Below, piece by piece: positions 26,797 through 35,451 of a DNA stretch of 64,000 nt. The stretch comes from Ruminococcus flavefaciens 007c. GTDB taxonomy: Bacteria; Bacillota; Clostridia; Oscillospirales; Ruminococcaceae. The position numbers and the translations under genes are program-made. How positions within the stretch are numbered: position 1 is the first letter of the stretch; each line of letters begins with the position of its first letter. The notes under the pieces were generated by a model. That model made no database searches, had not been told where the DNA came from, and saw only the letters and a list, made by a program, of their open reading frames with translations. The stretch covers positions 1-64,000 of the forward strand of contig NZ_ATAX01000015.1 of assembly GCF_000571935.1 (NCBI RefSeq), written 5' to 3'.

Positions 26797-27060
26797 TTAA
26801 ACCTTATGCCTTTCTTTTTCGGAAAACTCCTTCTGCTTTGCATCATTGAGCTTTTCCATGCTGTTTACCAGATAATCCGCCGAGCGGTAGGCTCTCTGAA
26901 AATCCATATCCTTGAAGTGGACCTTCAGGTCTACATACTCTCCGTCAATAATTATATCTATGCCGCCTATCTGTCTGCCGACATACTTCTGTCCCGCATA
27001 TTTAATATATTCGTCTATTTCCCGTCTGTCCATTTCTCCGCCGATAACATTGATCTTCAT
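26797..27060 (-). CDS. small conserved-looking protein of unknown function
   Basis: An 87-residue acidic/basic protein without signal peptide or membrane segment, with an EYIKYAGQKYVGR segment near residue 18 and predicted alpha/beta content; the C-terminal third is highly charged. I do not recognise a family. CCTCC (27068-27072) places GGAGG seven bases before ATG 27060, so the start and expression are well supported. It lies 10 bases before rsmA and 21 after the preceding gene in one run. Confidence 0.65.
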   Translation of the reverse strand: MKINVIGGEMDRREIDEYIKYAGQKYVGRQIGGIDIIIDGEYVDLKVHFKDMDFQRAYRSADYLVNSMEKLNDAKQKEFSEKERHKV

Positions 27061-27081
27061 ATCCAAGCCTCCGTTCAGTAT

Positions 27082-28203
27082 TTATTTTATAATGCTGAGC
27101 GCCTGCGCAAAGCCCGCCTTGGCAATAACGCTTTCCTCGCCGTCCTTACCGATGAGCAGCAGTTCCTTTCCGTTGGAACATACTATGCCCTCATCGCAGA
27201 CCGCATAATCCAGTACGCCCTTCTTTATAACCTTATGCTCTCCGCCCGGAGATACCCTTACAAGCACTCTGCTTTTGGGGAATATTCCCGGGTTCTTCTC
27301 GCCTGCCTCTGCATTTTCCTTTTCGTTCTTCTCAGCCTCAAGGAGCCTTCCCTCGAAGTAGAGCTCCCGTGCAGACTTGCTCTTTGTCTTGACATCGCCC
27401 TTCTGCTGATTTTTTCTCAGAGGTTCTCCTCCGAAAATAATGCTGAAGGCATTGATAAAGCCGATTACAGCCTTTATCAGTCTCACAGGGAAAAGCAGCA
27501 CCGACTTCCATATGGGTTCTTTCTTTTCCTTTGGGGGCGAATAGGGACGGCTTATATAATAATAATTTCCGTCACTGTCGTTCTGAGGTTTCAGGAGATC
27601 ATTCTTTTCATCTGAAAAGAGCTCCTCAATAGTGCCTGCTCCTGTATCCAGAGCAAGTATAGAGCTTGGGGACACTCCTGTACCTCCGCTGATGGCATGA
27701 CCTACCGTAGAACAGAGCAGCCTGCCGTCAGTCACCGACCAGAACGGGCTGTCCTCCTCAGAGGGACCATCCGTAAGCTCGTCATAGTCACCTCTTTCGT
27801 CAAACACGGATATATGTCCGTTGACTGCGGCTGCTATCTTTCCGTCTCTGAAGGAAACAGCTCCGATGTGCCTGTCCATGCCTGTATAAATATGCCCCTC
27901 GGGAGCCTTCGGCGTCTCTGTGCTTTTCCTGTATATCGCACCCATTTCACCGAAACGGGCAGAATATATGACCTCATCACCCTCTGAAGTAAGTCCGTAG
28001 ATATGCACCTGCTTGGAGGCGTCCTCATAGTGCTCCACGGCTCCCATGAACTCAGCACCCCGTCCGCTGTGCTTCCATTCCTTGTTCCTGTTTATCTCAT
28101 TGACAGTATCGCTGTACTTCGCTGCCCTTTCACAGGGAAGCTCCGTGACCTTTCCGTCACTGCACAGGTACATCCTGTTTTCAGAAATATATGCAATCTT
28201 CAT
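27082..28203 (-). CDS. protein of unknown function, beta-propeller-like with a membrane-active middle
   Basis: A 373-residue protein without signal peptide. The N-terminal half (1-190) and the C-terminal 60 residues look like WD/NHL-type blades (repeated short strands such as GKVTELPC, GHISVFDERG, GKELLLIGKDG). Between them residues about 225-260 form a Trp/Phe/Ile-rich amphipathic or membrane segment (SVLLFPVRLIKAVIGFINAF), then a charged Lys/Glu region. I do not know its role. It overlaps the flavoprotein gene upstream by four bases. Confidence 0.6.
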   Translation of the reverse strand: MKIAYISENRMYLCSDGKVTELPCERAAKYSDTVNEINRNKEWKHSGRGAEFMGAVEHYEDASKQVHIYGLTSEGDEVIYSARFGEMGAIYRKSTETPKAPEGHIYTGMDRHIGAVSFRDGKIAAAVNGHISVFDERGDYDELTDGPSEEDSPFWSVTDGRLLCSTVGHAISGGTGVSPSSILALDTGAGTIEELFSDEKNDLLKPQNDSDGNYYYISRPYSPPKEKKEPIWKSVLLFPVRLIKAVIGFINAFSIIFGGEPLRKNQQKGDVKTKSKSARELYFEGRLLEAEKNEKENAEAGEKNPGIFPKSRVLVRVSPGGEHKVIKKGVLDYAVCDEGIVCSNGKELLLIGKDGEESVIAKAGFAQALSIIK

Positions 28204-29804
28204 ATACTATTCAGCTGCCCTTCCATTCTTTCACATACAGCCTCGGCACATTTCATGCCGTCAACTGCCGCAGAAACTATGCCGCCTGCATAGCCTGCTC
28301 CCTCGCCGCAGGGATACAGTCCCTTCAGCGACAGGGACTGCAGATCCTCTCCCCTGTTTATGCGTACAGGGGAGCTGCTTCTGCTCTCTATACCCGTAAG
28401 CAGAGTATCTTTGTCATCAAAGCCCCTGATCTTCTTTCCCATTTCCTTTATGCCGAGCCTAAGGGATTCGCAGACGAAATCGGGGAGATATTCCTCGGGA
28501 GGCGCAAATCTTACCGCAGGACGATAGGAGGGCTTTACTCTGCCAAGCTTCCTGCTTATGCGTCCTTCAAGAAAATCACCGAGAACTGCCGCAGGAGCGT
28601 GATAATCCCGTCCCCCTGCAATAAATGCCTTTTCCTCAAGCTCGCGCTGGAAATACATACCTGCAAGAGGATGATCACTGCCGTAGTCCGCAGGATCAAC
28701 ATTCACCAACAGGGCACTGTTGGAGTTTTCGGCGTCACGGGCAAAACAGCTCATACCGTTGACAGCGAGCCTGCCCTCCTCCGAAGAGGCTGCCACCACA
28801 TAGCCTCCCGGACACATACAGAAGGTATAAAGAGTACGTCCGTTGGGCAGATGCACAGCGAGCTTGTAATCCGCTGCTTTCAGAGCGGGATGTCCCGCAA
28901 AATCTCCGTACATTGCCCTGTCTATATCCTTCCTGAGATGCTCTGCCCTCACTCCGACGGAGAAGCTCTTCTGTGAAAGATCTATATTCTCATCGTACAG
29001 AAGTTCAAATACGTCTCTGGCACTGTGACCCGATGCAAGTATAAGACTGCCTGTATTTATGGTGTGTTTCTCACCGTTCCGGATATAGCTTACTGCGGAA
29101 AGTCTGCCGTTTTCTGTTTCAAATCCACAGAATCTGGAATTGAAGCACACCTCGCCGCCGAGGGCTTTGACTCTCTCTCTCAGGGCTTTTACAGCTCCGC
29201 GGAGCTTATCCGTACCAATATGGGGCTTTGCAAGATAAAGTATCTCATCGGGAGCTCCAAACTCTACAAGTCTTTCAAATACCCAGCCTATGCGCCTGTC
29301 CTTTATTCCTGTGGTGAGCTTGCCGTCGGAAAATGTACCTGCGCCGCCCTCGCCGAACTGTATATTACACTCGGTATCGAGCCTTCCGCCATTCTGAAAC
29401 TCCTCAACAGCCCTGCATCTGGAGTCAACATCGCCGCCTCTTTCAAGCACTATCGGCTTTGCTCCTGCCATTGCAAGAACAAGAGCCGCAAACATTCCCG
29501 CAGGTCCGAAGCCTGCGATAACAGGCCTGTACGGCGCATTTTCAATAACGGGCACCTTATATCTGACCGGCTCGTACTTTTCGGCATTTTTAAGGCTTTT
29601 CAGCAGGCTTTCCTCACCTTTTGCCTCTATATCCAGTGATATTATGAAATGGACGTCGTTTTTTTTACGCGCGTCCACGGATTTTTTTGCAAGTCTAACA
29701 GTTTTTATCCTCTCACGGCTTATCCTGATTTTTTTCACGCATAGAGTCACAAGGTCGGAAAAATCAGTATCAAGGGACACTCTTATCCCTCCGACTCTTA
29801 TCAT
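28200..29804 (-). CDS. FAD-dependent dehydrogenase-like protein (COG2509-type)
   Basis: A 534-residue flavoprotein: an N-terminal domain of about 90 residues with mixed basic character, then the dinucleotide fold VIAGFGPAGMFAALVLA near residue 94 and LERGGDVDSRC near residue 119, and FGEGGAGTFSDGKLTTG near residue 150, a hallmark of this uncharacterised family. The C-terminus ends with GLYPCGEGAGYAGGIVSAAVDG, an FAD-contacting segment. Substrate is unknown. I start at ATG 29804, which follows GAGGAGG and overlaps the previous stop as ATGA; the open frame reaches further, but only inside the previous gene. Confidence 0.85.
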   Translation of the reverse strand: MIRVGGIRVSLDTDFSDLVTLCVKKIRISRERIKTVRLAKKSVDARKKNDVHFIISLDIEAKGEESLLKSLKNAEKYEPVRYKVPVIENAPYRPVIAGFGPAGMFAALVLAMAGAKPIVLERGGDVDSRCRAVEEFQNGGRLDTECNIQFGEGGAGTFSDGKLTTGIKDRRIGWVFERLVEFGAPDEILYLAKPHIGTDKLRGAVKALRERVKALGGEVCFNSRFCGFETENGRLSAVSYIRNGEKHTINTGSLILASGHSARDVFELLYDENIDLSQKSFSVGVRAEHLRKDIDRAMYGDFAGHPALKAADYKLAVHLPNGRTLYTFCMCPGGYVVAASSEEGRLAVNGMSCFARDAENSNSALLVNVDPADYGSDHPLAGMYFQRELEEKAFIAGGRDYHAPAAVLGDFLEGRISRKLGRVKPSYRPAVRFAPPEEYLPDFVCESLRLGIKEMGKKIRGFDDKDTLLTGIESRSSSPVRINRGEDLQSLSLKGLYPCGEGAGYAGGIVSAAVDGMKCAEAVCERMEGQLNSI

Positions 29805-31048
29805 GTACGTCCTCCTCTCAGCGAATCCGCGCAGCTCCTGCCTGCGAATATACCCGATGACCATGCCCACTGAAGGTTGTAGCCGCCGCAGTCGCCGTCA
29901 ACGTCAAGGATCTCGCCGCAGAGGAATATGCCCTTCTCGCTTCTTAGCTGAAGGCGCTCGTCGATACAGTCTCCGCTTACGCCGCCTGATGTTACCTGAG
30001 CATCCTTCCATGCGGCTGTTCCGGTAACGTCGAAATCAAGGCATTTTATAAGCTGAGCTATCTGTCTGAGGTCATTTTCGCGCAGTTCGGAAATAAGCAG
30101 TGTAAGCGGCCTTCCGAGAGCGCGCTTTGTAATATACGATGAAAGACTTCTCGGGAATATTCCTGTAAGCAACTCCTCCGTGGTATGTTTTCCGCGCTGA
30201 TACTGTATCACACGAAGATAGCCCACAAGCTGCTCAAGCTCCATATCAGCGGCAAGATCCAGTCTGAGCGTAAGCTTTCCTTCATACTGTGAAAAGAGAT
30301 GAGCCATATTGAATACACATATACCCGAGAGAGCCGTATCCGTGAACTGTATCTCACCTACCTCCTCCTTCAGGAGCTTGCCTGCGGAATATGCCATTAC
30401 TCTACCCTTGGCTCTTACGCCCTTGAGTCCCTTGAGAAGCTCCGGACGAACTCTCAGTGCTGCAACGGCGGGACATATCTTTGTAGTATGGCAGCCCTTG
30501 CTGCGAAGCAGCCTTATAACGCTTCCGTCAGTGCCAAACTGCGGAGCCGCATATCCTCCCGCTGCAACGATTATACGTCTGCACGGGTACTTTTCTCCAG
30601 ATGCCGATGAGATCCTGAAATACTGCGGAGTGCTCTCGATGAAATTGGCCTCGAAGCCGCAGCGCTCGATAACTCCCAGATCCTCGGCCCGAAGCCTGAG
30701 TGCTGAAAGGACCGTTGATGCACTGTTGCTCTTTGGATAGATCCTTCCCTTTGAATCCGCTGTACATATTACGCCGAGGCTTCCGAAGAATTCGGTAGCC
30801 GATGGTGTTGCGCCGATCACACGCATGATATTCCTTACGCTGCCATGATAGTGATCTCCGCTGAGATTGATGTTGCTGAGATTGCATCTGCCGTTGCCTG
30901 TGGCAAGTATCTTCCTTCCCACACGGTCAAGCTTTTCAAGAATGACCACCTTTGCCGTGGGAAGGATCGTCTTTGCCTCGATAGCCGCAGCAAATCCGGA
31001 AGCGCCGCCGCCTATAACGGCAATATCCGTGATATTGTCCTTATTCAT
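29801..31048 (-). CDS. HI0933/YhiN-type NAD(P)/FAD-dependent oxidoreductase
   Basis: A 415-residue flavoprotein with IAVIGGGASGFAAAIEAK near residue 8, LEKLDRVGRKILATGNGRCNLSN near residue 36 and the C-terminal GEILDVDGDCGGYNLQWAWSSG near residue 375, the characteristic segments of the HI0933-like family. Members have been linked to reduction of bile-acid intermediates or to RNA modification, but most are uncharacterised, so no substrate is given. It lies four bases after the phosphoesterase gene. Confidence 0.9.
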   Translation of the reverse strand: MNKDNITDIAVIGGGASGFAAAIEAKTILPTAKVVILEKLDRVGRKILATGNGRCNLSNINLSGDHYHGSVRNIMRVIGATPSATEFFGSLGVICTADSKGRIYPKSNSASTVLSALRLRAEDLGVIERCGFEANFIESTPQYFRISSASGEKYPCRRIIVAAGGYAAPQFGTDGSVIRLLRSKGCHTTKICPAVAALRVRPELLKGLKGVRAKGRVMAYSAGKLLKEEVGEIQFTDTALSGICVFNMAHLFSQYEGKLTLRLDLAADMELEQLVGYLRVIQYQRGKHTTEELLTGIFPRSLSSYITKRALGRPLTLLISELRENDLRQIAQLIKCLDFDVTGTAAWKDAQVTSGGVSGDCIDERLQLRSEKGIFLCGEILDVDGDCGGYNLQWAWSSGIFAGRSCADSLRGGRT

Positions 31049-31052
31049 ATTT

Positions 31053-31940
31053 TCACCCCTTTGGTTTTACTTCCATTATTACTACTTCTGGGCGGTTGTT
31101 CATGCGTACAGGCGCAGGATATACACCTATACCCGAGGTTATGAACATACTTCCGCCATCGTAGCTGAAAAAGCCTTTGTCGTATATATCAAGCTCCTTA
31201 TTGCGAAGCTTCGGAAACCATTGCTGTGTTTCGGAGCTGTAAACAGGTCCCATACCGAACGGGAGCCGTGCCATTTCTCCGTGAGTATCTCCGCAGAGAG
31301 TGAGATCTGCGCCGAAATCCGAAAACTTCTCATAATTAGGGATATGCGCAAGAAGAATATTGAAGCTGCTCTCATCGAGGCTGAACTCGTTTCTAAGGTC
31401 AAAGGTGGGACTGTAATAGACATTGTCTATGCCCATTATATGAAGCCTGCTGCCTCTTATCTCTATGGTGTCCTCACCGTAATTCAGCACCTTTGCGCCC
31501 TTTTTACCGAGCTCCGATATATATCTGTCATCGTTGTCATGCTCTCCTGTGACGCAGTAAAGAGGATACCCGGCATCTGTGAACATCTCTGCAAGATCTA
31601 TGGGCTTCTGTATCAGCTCCCAGTTGCTGCTGTTGGTGAACATATCACCAAGGAAGAACACAACATCCGGATGCTCGGCATTTACCGATTCAAATATTCT
31701 GCTGTTCTTTATACCGTGCCTTGTTGCATGAAGGTCACTGATTATGGCAAGCTTTACCTCCGAGCCGACCTTTCTGCTGGTTATGGCAATGTCATTTGTC
31801 CTGAGAGTATAGTTATTGAACCACCACAACAGAAATATAAGTATCGCCCACAGCCAGAAACGGCTTTTCTTTTTTCCGTTTTCTTTCTCAGGAGCTGTAT
31901 TCTTCTGTGCCTTCTTTTTTCTCTGTTTCTTTTGTGCCAT
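31053..31940 (-). CDS. membrane-anchored calcineurin-like metallophosphoesterase
   Basis: The 295-residue protein has a Lys-rich N-terminus, one membrane segment (FWLWAILIFLLWWF near residue 28), then a metallophosphoesterase domain on the outside: SDLHATRHG near residue 69, FLGDMFTN near residue 95, GEHDND near residue 131 in place of the usual GNH(D/E), LLAHIPNYE near residue 196 and LCGDTHGE near residue 213 in place of GHTH. The family includes UDP-diacylglucosamine hydrolase-like and YkuE-like enzymes. The variant motifs keep the metal-binding His and Asp residues. It shares a base with the MscS stop. Confidence 0.85.
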   Translation of the reverse strand: MAQKKQRKKKAQKNTAPEKENGKKKSRFWLWAILIFLLWWFNNYTLRTNDIAITSRKVGSEVKLAIISDLHATRHGIKNSRIFESVNAEHPDVVFFLGDMFTNSSNWELIQKPIDLAEMFTDAGYPLYCVTGEHDNDDRYISELGKKGAKVLNYGEDTIEIRGSRLHIMGIDNVYYSPTFDLRNEFSLDESSFNILLAHIPNYEKFSDFGADLTLCGDTHGEMARLPFGMGPVYSSETQQWFPKLRNKELDIYDKGFFSYDGGSMFITSGIGVYPAPVRMNNRPEVVIMEVKPKG

Positions 31941-32836
31941 CAGATCTTATCCTTTACGTGTATATCAAGCTGGGTGAACGGTATCTCTATTCCGTTGGCA
32001 TCAAAGGCTGCCTTTACTGCCTCTGTCATATTATATTTCTCTGTAAGGAAATCACCGTTGTTCACCCATACCAGCACATCTACGGATACCGAGCTGCTGT
32101 TATGAGAGCTCATGCGTACTATAGGGGCAGGATCTTTCAGTATGAGCTTTTCTTCGGCAATTATGCCGAGTATGACCTCTTTTGCCTTATTGAAATCGGA
32201 ACTGTAGCTTATACAAAAACTCATATCTATCCTTCGTGTAGGAGTCTCGGTATAGTTTATGATCTTTGCCTCCGTTACCTTTCCGTTTGGCATAAAGACC
32301 GTCTTATTGTCAAAGGTCATTATCTTCGTGTAAAATATGCCTATATCACGCACAGTTCCCACTGAACCGTCAAGCTCTATGATGTCGCCTGTGGTAAAGG
32401 GTTTGGTAAAGAGTATTATAAATCCGCCGCTGAGGTTTGAAAGACAGTTCTGAAGGGCAAGGCTTATGGCAAGTCCCGCCGCACCGAGTATGGTTATTAT
32501 TGAGGACATCGGCACATTCAGCACCGACAGCGCCATTATTACCACAACTACATAAAGTATTATCTTTATGAGAGACACAAGAAAGCTCTTTGCAGCTCCG
32601 TTAACGTTGGATCTGGATACTGCTTTTCCGACTACTTTTGCAATGAGTCTTGAAATAAGTATTCCCACGACAAGTATTACAAGAGCTACGGCAATGAGCG
32701 GCAGCGCCTTTTTCATGTAGTGCAGTCCGCCCTCTAAAACGCCCGAAGCCTTCTGTGCGGAATCCTGTATGCTGTCCAGCATTTCAGCGTTCCCTGCATT
32801 AGCAGTACCTTCGGCGATATAATGAAGGAATGTCAA
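31940..32836 (-). CDS. MscS-family mechanosensitive channel
   Basis: The 298-residue protein has an N-terminal amphipathic region, three membrane segments (near residues 44, 88 and 111), the pore helix AGLAISLALQNCLSNLSGG near residue 118 and the following beta domain (ITNYT-like KIINYTETPTRR near residue 193). It lets solutes out under osmotic downshock. The start is TTG at 32836, with GGAG eight bases upstream. It is the first gene of the long minus-strand run, just behind a near-consensus promoter. Confidence 0.92.
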   Translation of the reverse strand: MTFLHYIAEGTANAGNAEMLDSIQDSAQKASGVLEGGLHYMKKALPLIAVALVILVVGILISRLIAKVVGKAVSRSNVNGAAKSFLVSLIKIILYVVVVIMALSVLNVPMSSIITILGAAGLAISLALQNCLSNLSGGFIILFTKPFTTGDIIELDGSVGTVRDIGIFYTKIMTFDNKTVFMPNGKVTEAKIINYTETPTRRIDMSFCISYSSDFNKAKEVILGIIAEEKLILKDPAPIVRMSSHNSSSVSVDVLVWVNNGDFLTEKYNMTEAVKAAFDANGIEIPFTQLDIHVKDKI

Positions 32837-32908
32837 AAAATCATCTCCGTATATTGGTAAATTCTTGCGGTTGAGCAGACAACCGGCATCAATGCATAAT
32901 CATAATTA

Positions 32909-32937
32909 ATTATAGCAGATTTTCTGAAAAAGGTCAA
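32909..32937 (-). promoter_or_regulatory. promoter of the long mscS-rsmA-cbi run
   Basis: On the minus strand TTGACC (32932-32937), 17-base spacer, TATAAT (32909-32914). The leader to the TTG start at 32836 is about 65 bases and shows no cobalamin riboswitch. I see no other good promoter before cbiL, although weak internal ones cannot be excluded. Confidence 0.7.
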
Positions 32938-32956
32938 TATATAAATCAATTATCGT

Positions 32957-32992
32957 AAAAAAATCTGCACCGCAGCAATAGCCGCAGTGCAG
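32957..32992 (-). terminator. intrinsic terminator after the CapD-like gene
   Basis: A 12-bp stem with two G-T wobbles (plus 32965-32976 with 32981-32992), AATA loop, and a seven-base T run on the minus strand (plus 32957-32963). Confidence 0.8.
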
Positions 32993-33000
32993 TTGATGTT

Positions 33001-34530
33001 TTATTCTTTATGTCCGCCGATAGCCTGGAGCTCCTTGGTGTTGAACTCCTTGGGAGTTATGAAGGTAGGCACCATATCATGGAGAGCCTGGATAGCAACA
33101 GCTTCATTGTTCAGAAGAGCTGCATCGCGGAGATCCTTGAGCTTCTGCGCAAAATGCTCCTCGTTTATCTCTATCTGTCTGCCGATGAATATGAGCTTGT
33201 TTGAGGTCTTTTTCAGGCCTTCCTCATTCATAAGAAGTTCTTCCTTGATCTTCTCGCCCGGGCGGAGTCCCGTAAATACGATAGGTACGTCTTTATAGGG
33301 CACCTTGCCGTACATTCTGATGAGGTTCTCGGCAAGAGTAACGATCTTTACAGGCTGACCCATATCAAGAACGAATATCTCGCCGCCGTGTGCGATGGCA
33401 GCTGCCTCCATAACAAGGCTTACAGCCTCGGGTATAGTCATAAAGTATCTGATAATATCCTCATGAGTTACGGTAACGGGCTTTCCCTGCTCTATCTGCT
33501 TCTTGAAAAGAGGTATAACAGAGCCGTTGGAGCCGAGAACATTGCCGAAACGTGTGGTAACGAATTCGGTCCTGCCCTCATTCTGCTGTGAAAGATACTG
33601 AACTATCATCTCGCAGCATCTCTTGGAAGCTCCCATAGCATTTGTGGGGTTTACAGCCTTATCCGTAGAGATCATTATAAACTTCTCACAGTCATGGAAC
33701 TGAGAAAGAGTAGCCACATTGAATGTACCTACCACATTGTTCTTGATAGCCTCCATGGGAGAGCCCTCCATAAGAGGAACGTGCTTATGTGCAGCCGCAT
33801 GGAACACTATCTGGGGCTTGTACTTTTCAAATATCTGATTCATGCGGTAATAATCGCGCACTGACGCAATAAGCGTAACAAGATCAAGACTGTTGCCGTA
33901 CTCCATTACCAGCTCCTGCTGGATCTCATATGCGTTATTCTCGTATATATCAACTATGATAACCCTCTCGGGATTGTATCTTGCTATCTGACGGACCAGC
34001 TCGGAGCCTATGCTTCCGCCGCCGCCTGTTACCATACATACCTTGCCGGTTATGAACTGACGTATATCCTTATTGTCGAATTTTATCGGATCGCGGCCGA
34101 GAAGCTCTTCGACCTTGATGTCACGTACCTGTCCGAGCAGGGTCGCCGAATCATCAAGTATCAGCGTTCCGATAAAGGGAACTATCTTCAAAGGGAGCTT
34201 TGTCTCGTTGCATATATCTATTATCGACTTACGCTCATCCGACGTAAGCGACGGTATAGCAAGTATGAGCTGCTCTATCTCCAGTTCCTTTGCATACTTG
34301 GGTATCTCGGCAGATCTGCCTATTATCTTTACACCCAATATCTCTGTCCCGAGCTTTTCGGGATCGTTGTCAATGATGCAGACAGGATTGAACTGTGCAG
34401 AGTACTTGTCATCGGTATAAGGCGATTTCTGAGCATTGAAGATCTCCCTGAGAAGCATCTTGCAGGCAGCACCTCCGCCTATTACCATTGTCCTCTTTGC
34501 ACTTATGCAGTATTTAACTTCCGATTCCAC
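33001..34530 (-). CDS. soluble CapD/FlaA1-type nucleotide-sugar 4,6-dehydratase
   Basis: The 509-residue protein has two nucleotide-binding parts: an N-terminal Rossmann-like domain (VIGGGAACKMLLREI near residue 16) and a C-terminal extended SDR domain with VTGGGGSIGSELVRQIA near residue 166, AAAHKHVPLMEGSP near residue 246 and STDKAVNPTNAMGASK near residue 292. The last motif has Met where classical SDRs have Tyr, the Ser-Met-Lys triad known from WbpM-like UDP-GlcNAc 4,6-dehydratases. Relatives carry four N-terminal membrane helices, which are absent here. The GTG start at 34530 has GGGAGG upstream and only 34 bases separate it from the previous gene, so no helices can be hidden. It probably makes a deoxy-amino sugar precursor for surface glycans. 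Confidence 0.9.
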   Translation of the reverse strand: MESEVKYCISAKRTMVIGGGAACKMLLREIFNAQKSPYTDDKYSAQFNPVCIIDNDPEKLGTEILGVKIIGRSAEIPKYAKELEIEQLILAIPSLTSDERKSIIDICNETKLPLKIVPFIGTLILDDSATLLGQVRDIKVEELLGRDPIKFDNKDIRQFITGKVCMVTGGGGSIGSELVRQIARYNPERVIIVDIYENNAYEIQQELVMEYGNSLDLVTLIASVRDYYRMNQIFEKYKPQIVFHAAAHKHVPLMEGSPMEAIKNNVVGTFNVATLSQFHDCEKFIMISTDKAVNPTNAMGASKRCCEMIVQYLSQQNEGRTEFVTTRFGNVLGSNGSVIPLFKKQIEQGKPVTVTHEDIIRYFMTIPEAVSLVMEAAAIAHGGEIFVLDMGQPVKIVTLAENLIRMYGKVPYKDVPIVFTGLRPGEKIKEELLMNEEGLKKTSNKLIFIGRQIEINEEHFAQKLKDLRDAALLNNEAVAIQALHDMVPTFITPKEFNTKELQAIGGHKE

Positions 34531-34564
34531 AATAAACCTCCCAAACTCCGCTTCCTCAAGCGAA

Positions 34565-35158
34565 TTAATCCAAGCCTGATTTTATGTCATTAATGTATTT
34601 TTTTATACTCAGAAGACATTCATCGGCACTGCCGCTGTTATCAAATCTCAGGACGATGCCTGCTTCTGACAGCTTTTCCTCGGAAAAATCCGCGCTGTCA
34701 GCCACAAAGCGGCGGCACAGTTCAAGATATTTCGGCTTTTTCTGTTTTTTCTCACGCTCGACGGCGCGCAAAAAACGGATGTCGTCATCCACCTCGATGT
34801 AGACGGGCACAACGACTCCGCTGCCGAAATGATCTCTAATTTTGATATATGATTCAAGAGTACCGATGCCGACGCAATCCCTGCTGTCTGAAGGAATACT
34901 GTCCTCAGAGGTAAAGTAGATCCATTCGCCGAAAACCGTATTGTAAATACGGTATTCTATTATCTTCCCCTCTGACTGCATACCTTTGAATCGTTCTCTG
35001 CTGACAAAAAAATACTCTCTTCCGTCTTCCTCGTCTTCTCTGGCAGGACGGGTAGTATACAAAACTATGGGTGAAAGTTCCATTTCAGAAAGAATTCGCT
35101 TGTATATGGTATCCTTTCCCGAAGAGCTTTTTCCCATGAGGTAAAAAATATGATTCAT
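34565..35158 (-). CDS. guanylate-kinase-like nucleotide kinase
   Basis: A 197-residue P-loop protein: LMGKSSSGKDTIYKRI at residues 7-22, YTTRPAREDEEDGREYFFVS near residue 34 (the GMP-binding TTRxxRxGExxGxDY-like region), and a C-terminal alpha-helical lid. It is divergent from housekeeping Gmk (GKDT instead of GKST; Glu-rich GMP loop), so it may be a second, specialised kinase. AGGAG precedes ATG 35158. It stands 34 bases before the CapD-like gene and shares its promoter. Confidence 0.75.
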   Translation of the reverse strand: MNHIFYLMGKSSSGKDTIYKRILSEMELSPIVLYTTRPAREDEEDGREYFFVSRERFKGMQSEGKIIEYRIYNTVFGEWIYFTSEDSIPSDSRDCVGIGTLESYIKIRDHFGSGVVVPVYIEVDDDIRFLRAVEREKKQKKPKYLELCRRFVADSADFSEEKLSEAGIVLRFDNSGSADECLLSIKKYINDIKSGLD

Positions 35159-35212
35159 TGAGAAGCTCCTGCTAAAAAAGTAGATTAAAGCAGATTACTC
35201 CACTTTAATACA

Positions 35213-35241
35213 ATTATATCACATCAAAAAGAATAAATCAA
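35213..35241 (-). promoter_or_regulatory. promoter of the guanylate-kinase-like/CapD operon
   Basis: On the minus strand TTGATT (35236-35241), 17-base spacer, TATAAT (35213-35218). Confidence 0.65.
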
Positions 35242-35264
35242 GTACACAATATGACATTTTGAAG

Positions 35265-35291
35265 CTATTTCGCCCATTTATTGCGAAATAG
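35265..35291. repeat. perfect inverted repeat between divergent promoters
   Basis: CTATTTCGC (35265-35273) and GCGAAATAG (35283-35291) are perfect 9-base arms around a 9-base centre. No T run follows on either strand, so it is not a terminator. It lies just upstream of the promoter at 35213-35241 and about 93 bases before the GH9 promoter, a good place for an operator. Confidence 0.5.
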
Positions 35292-35383
35292 TCTAATTAA
35301 ACGAAATATCACGTCAGCATCTTGCTTTTATGGGCAAAAATGCTGTTTTAAACGTCGAATTTGTAAACTTTCTTTCTCATCAC

Positions 35384-35412
35384 TTTACACTGCATGAAAA
35401 AAGTATTAAAGT
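35384..35412 (+). promoter_or_regulatory. probable promoter of the GH9 cellulase gene
   Basis: TTTACA (35384-35389), 17-base spacer, TAAAGT (35407-35412), 40 bases before ATG 35452. Confidence 0.5.
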
Positions 35413-35451
35413 ATTAAGTGAAAAAATTACATGAATACGGAGGTCTTTTGT

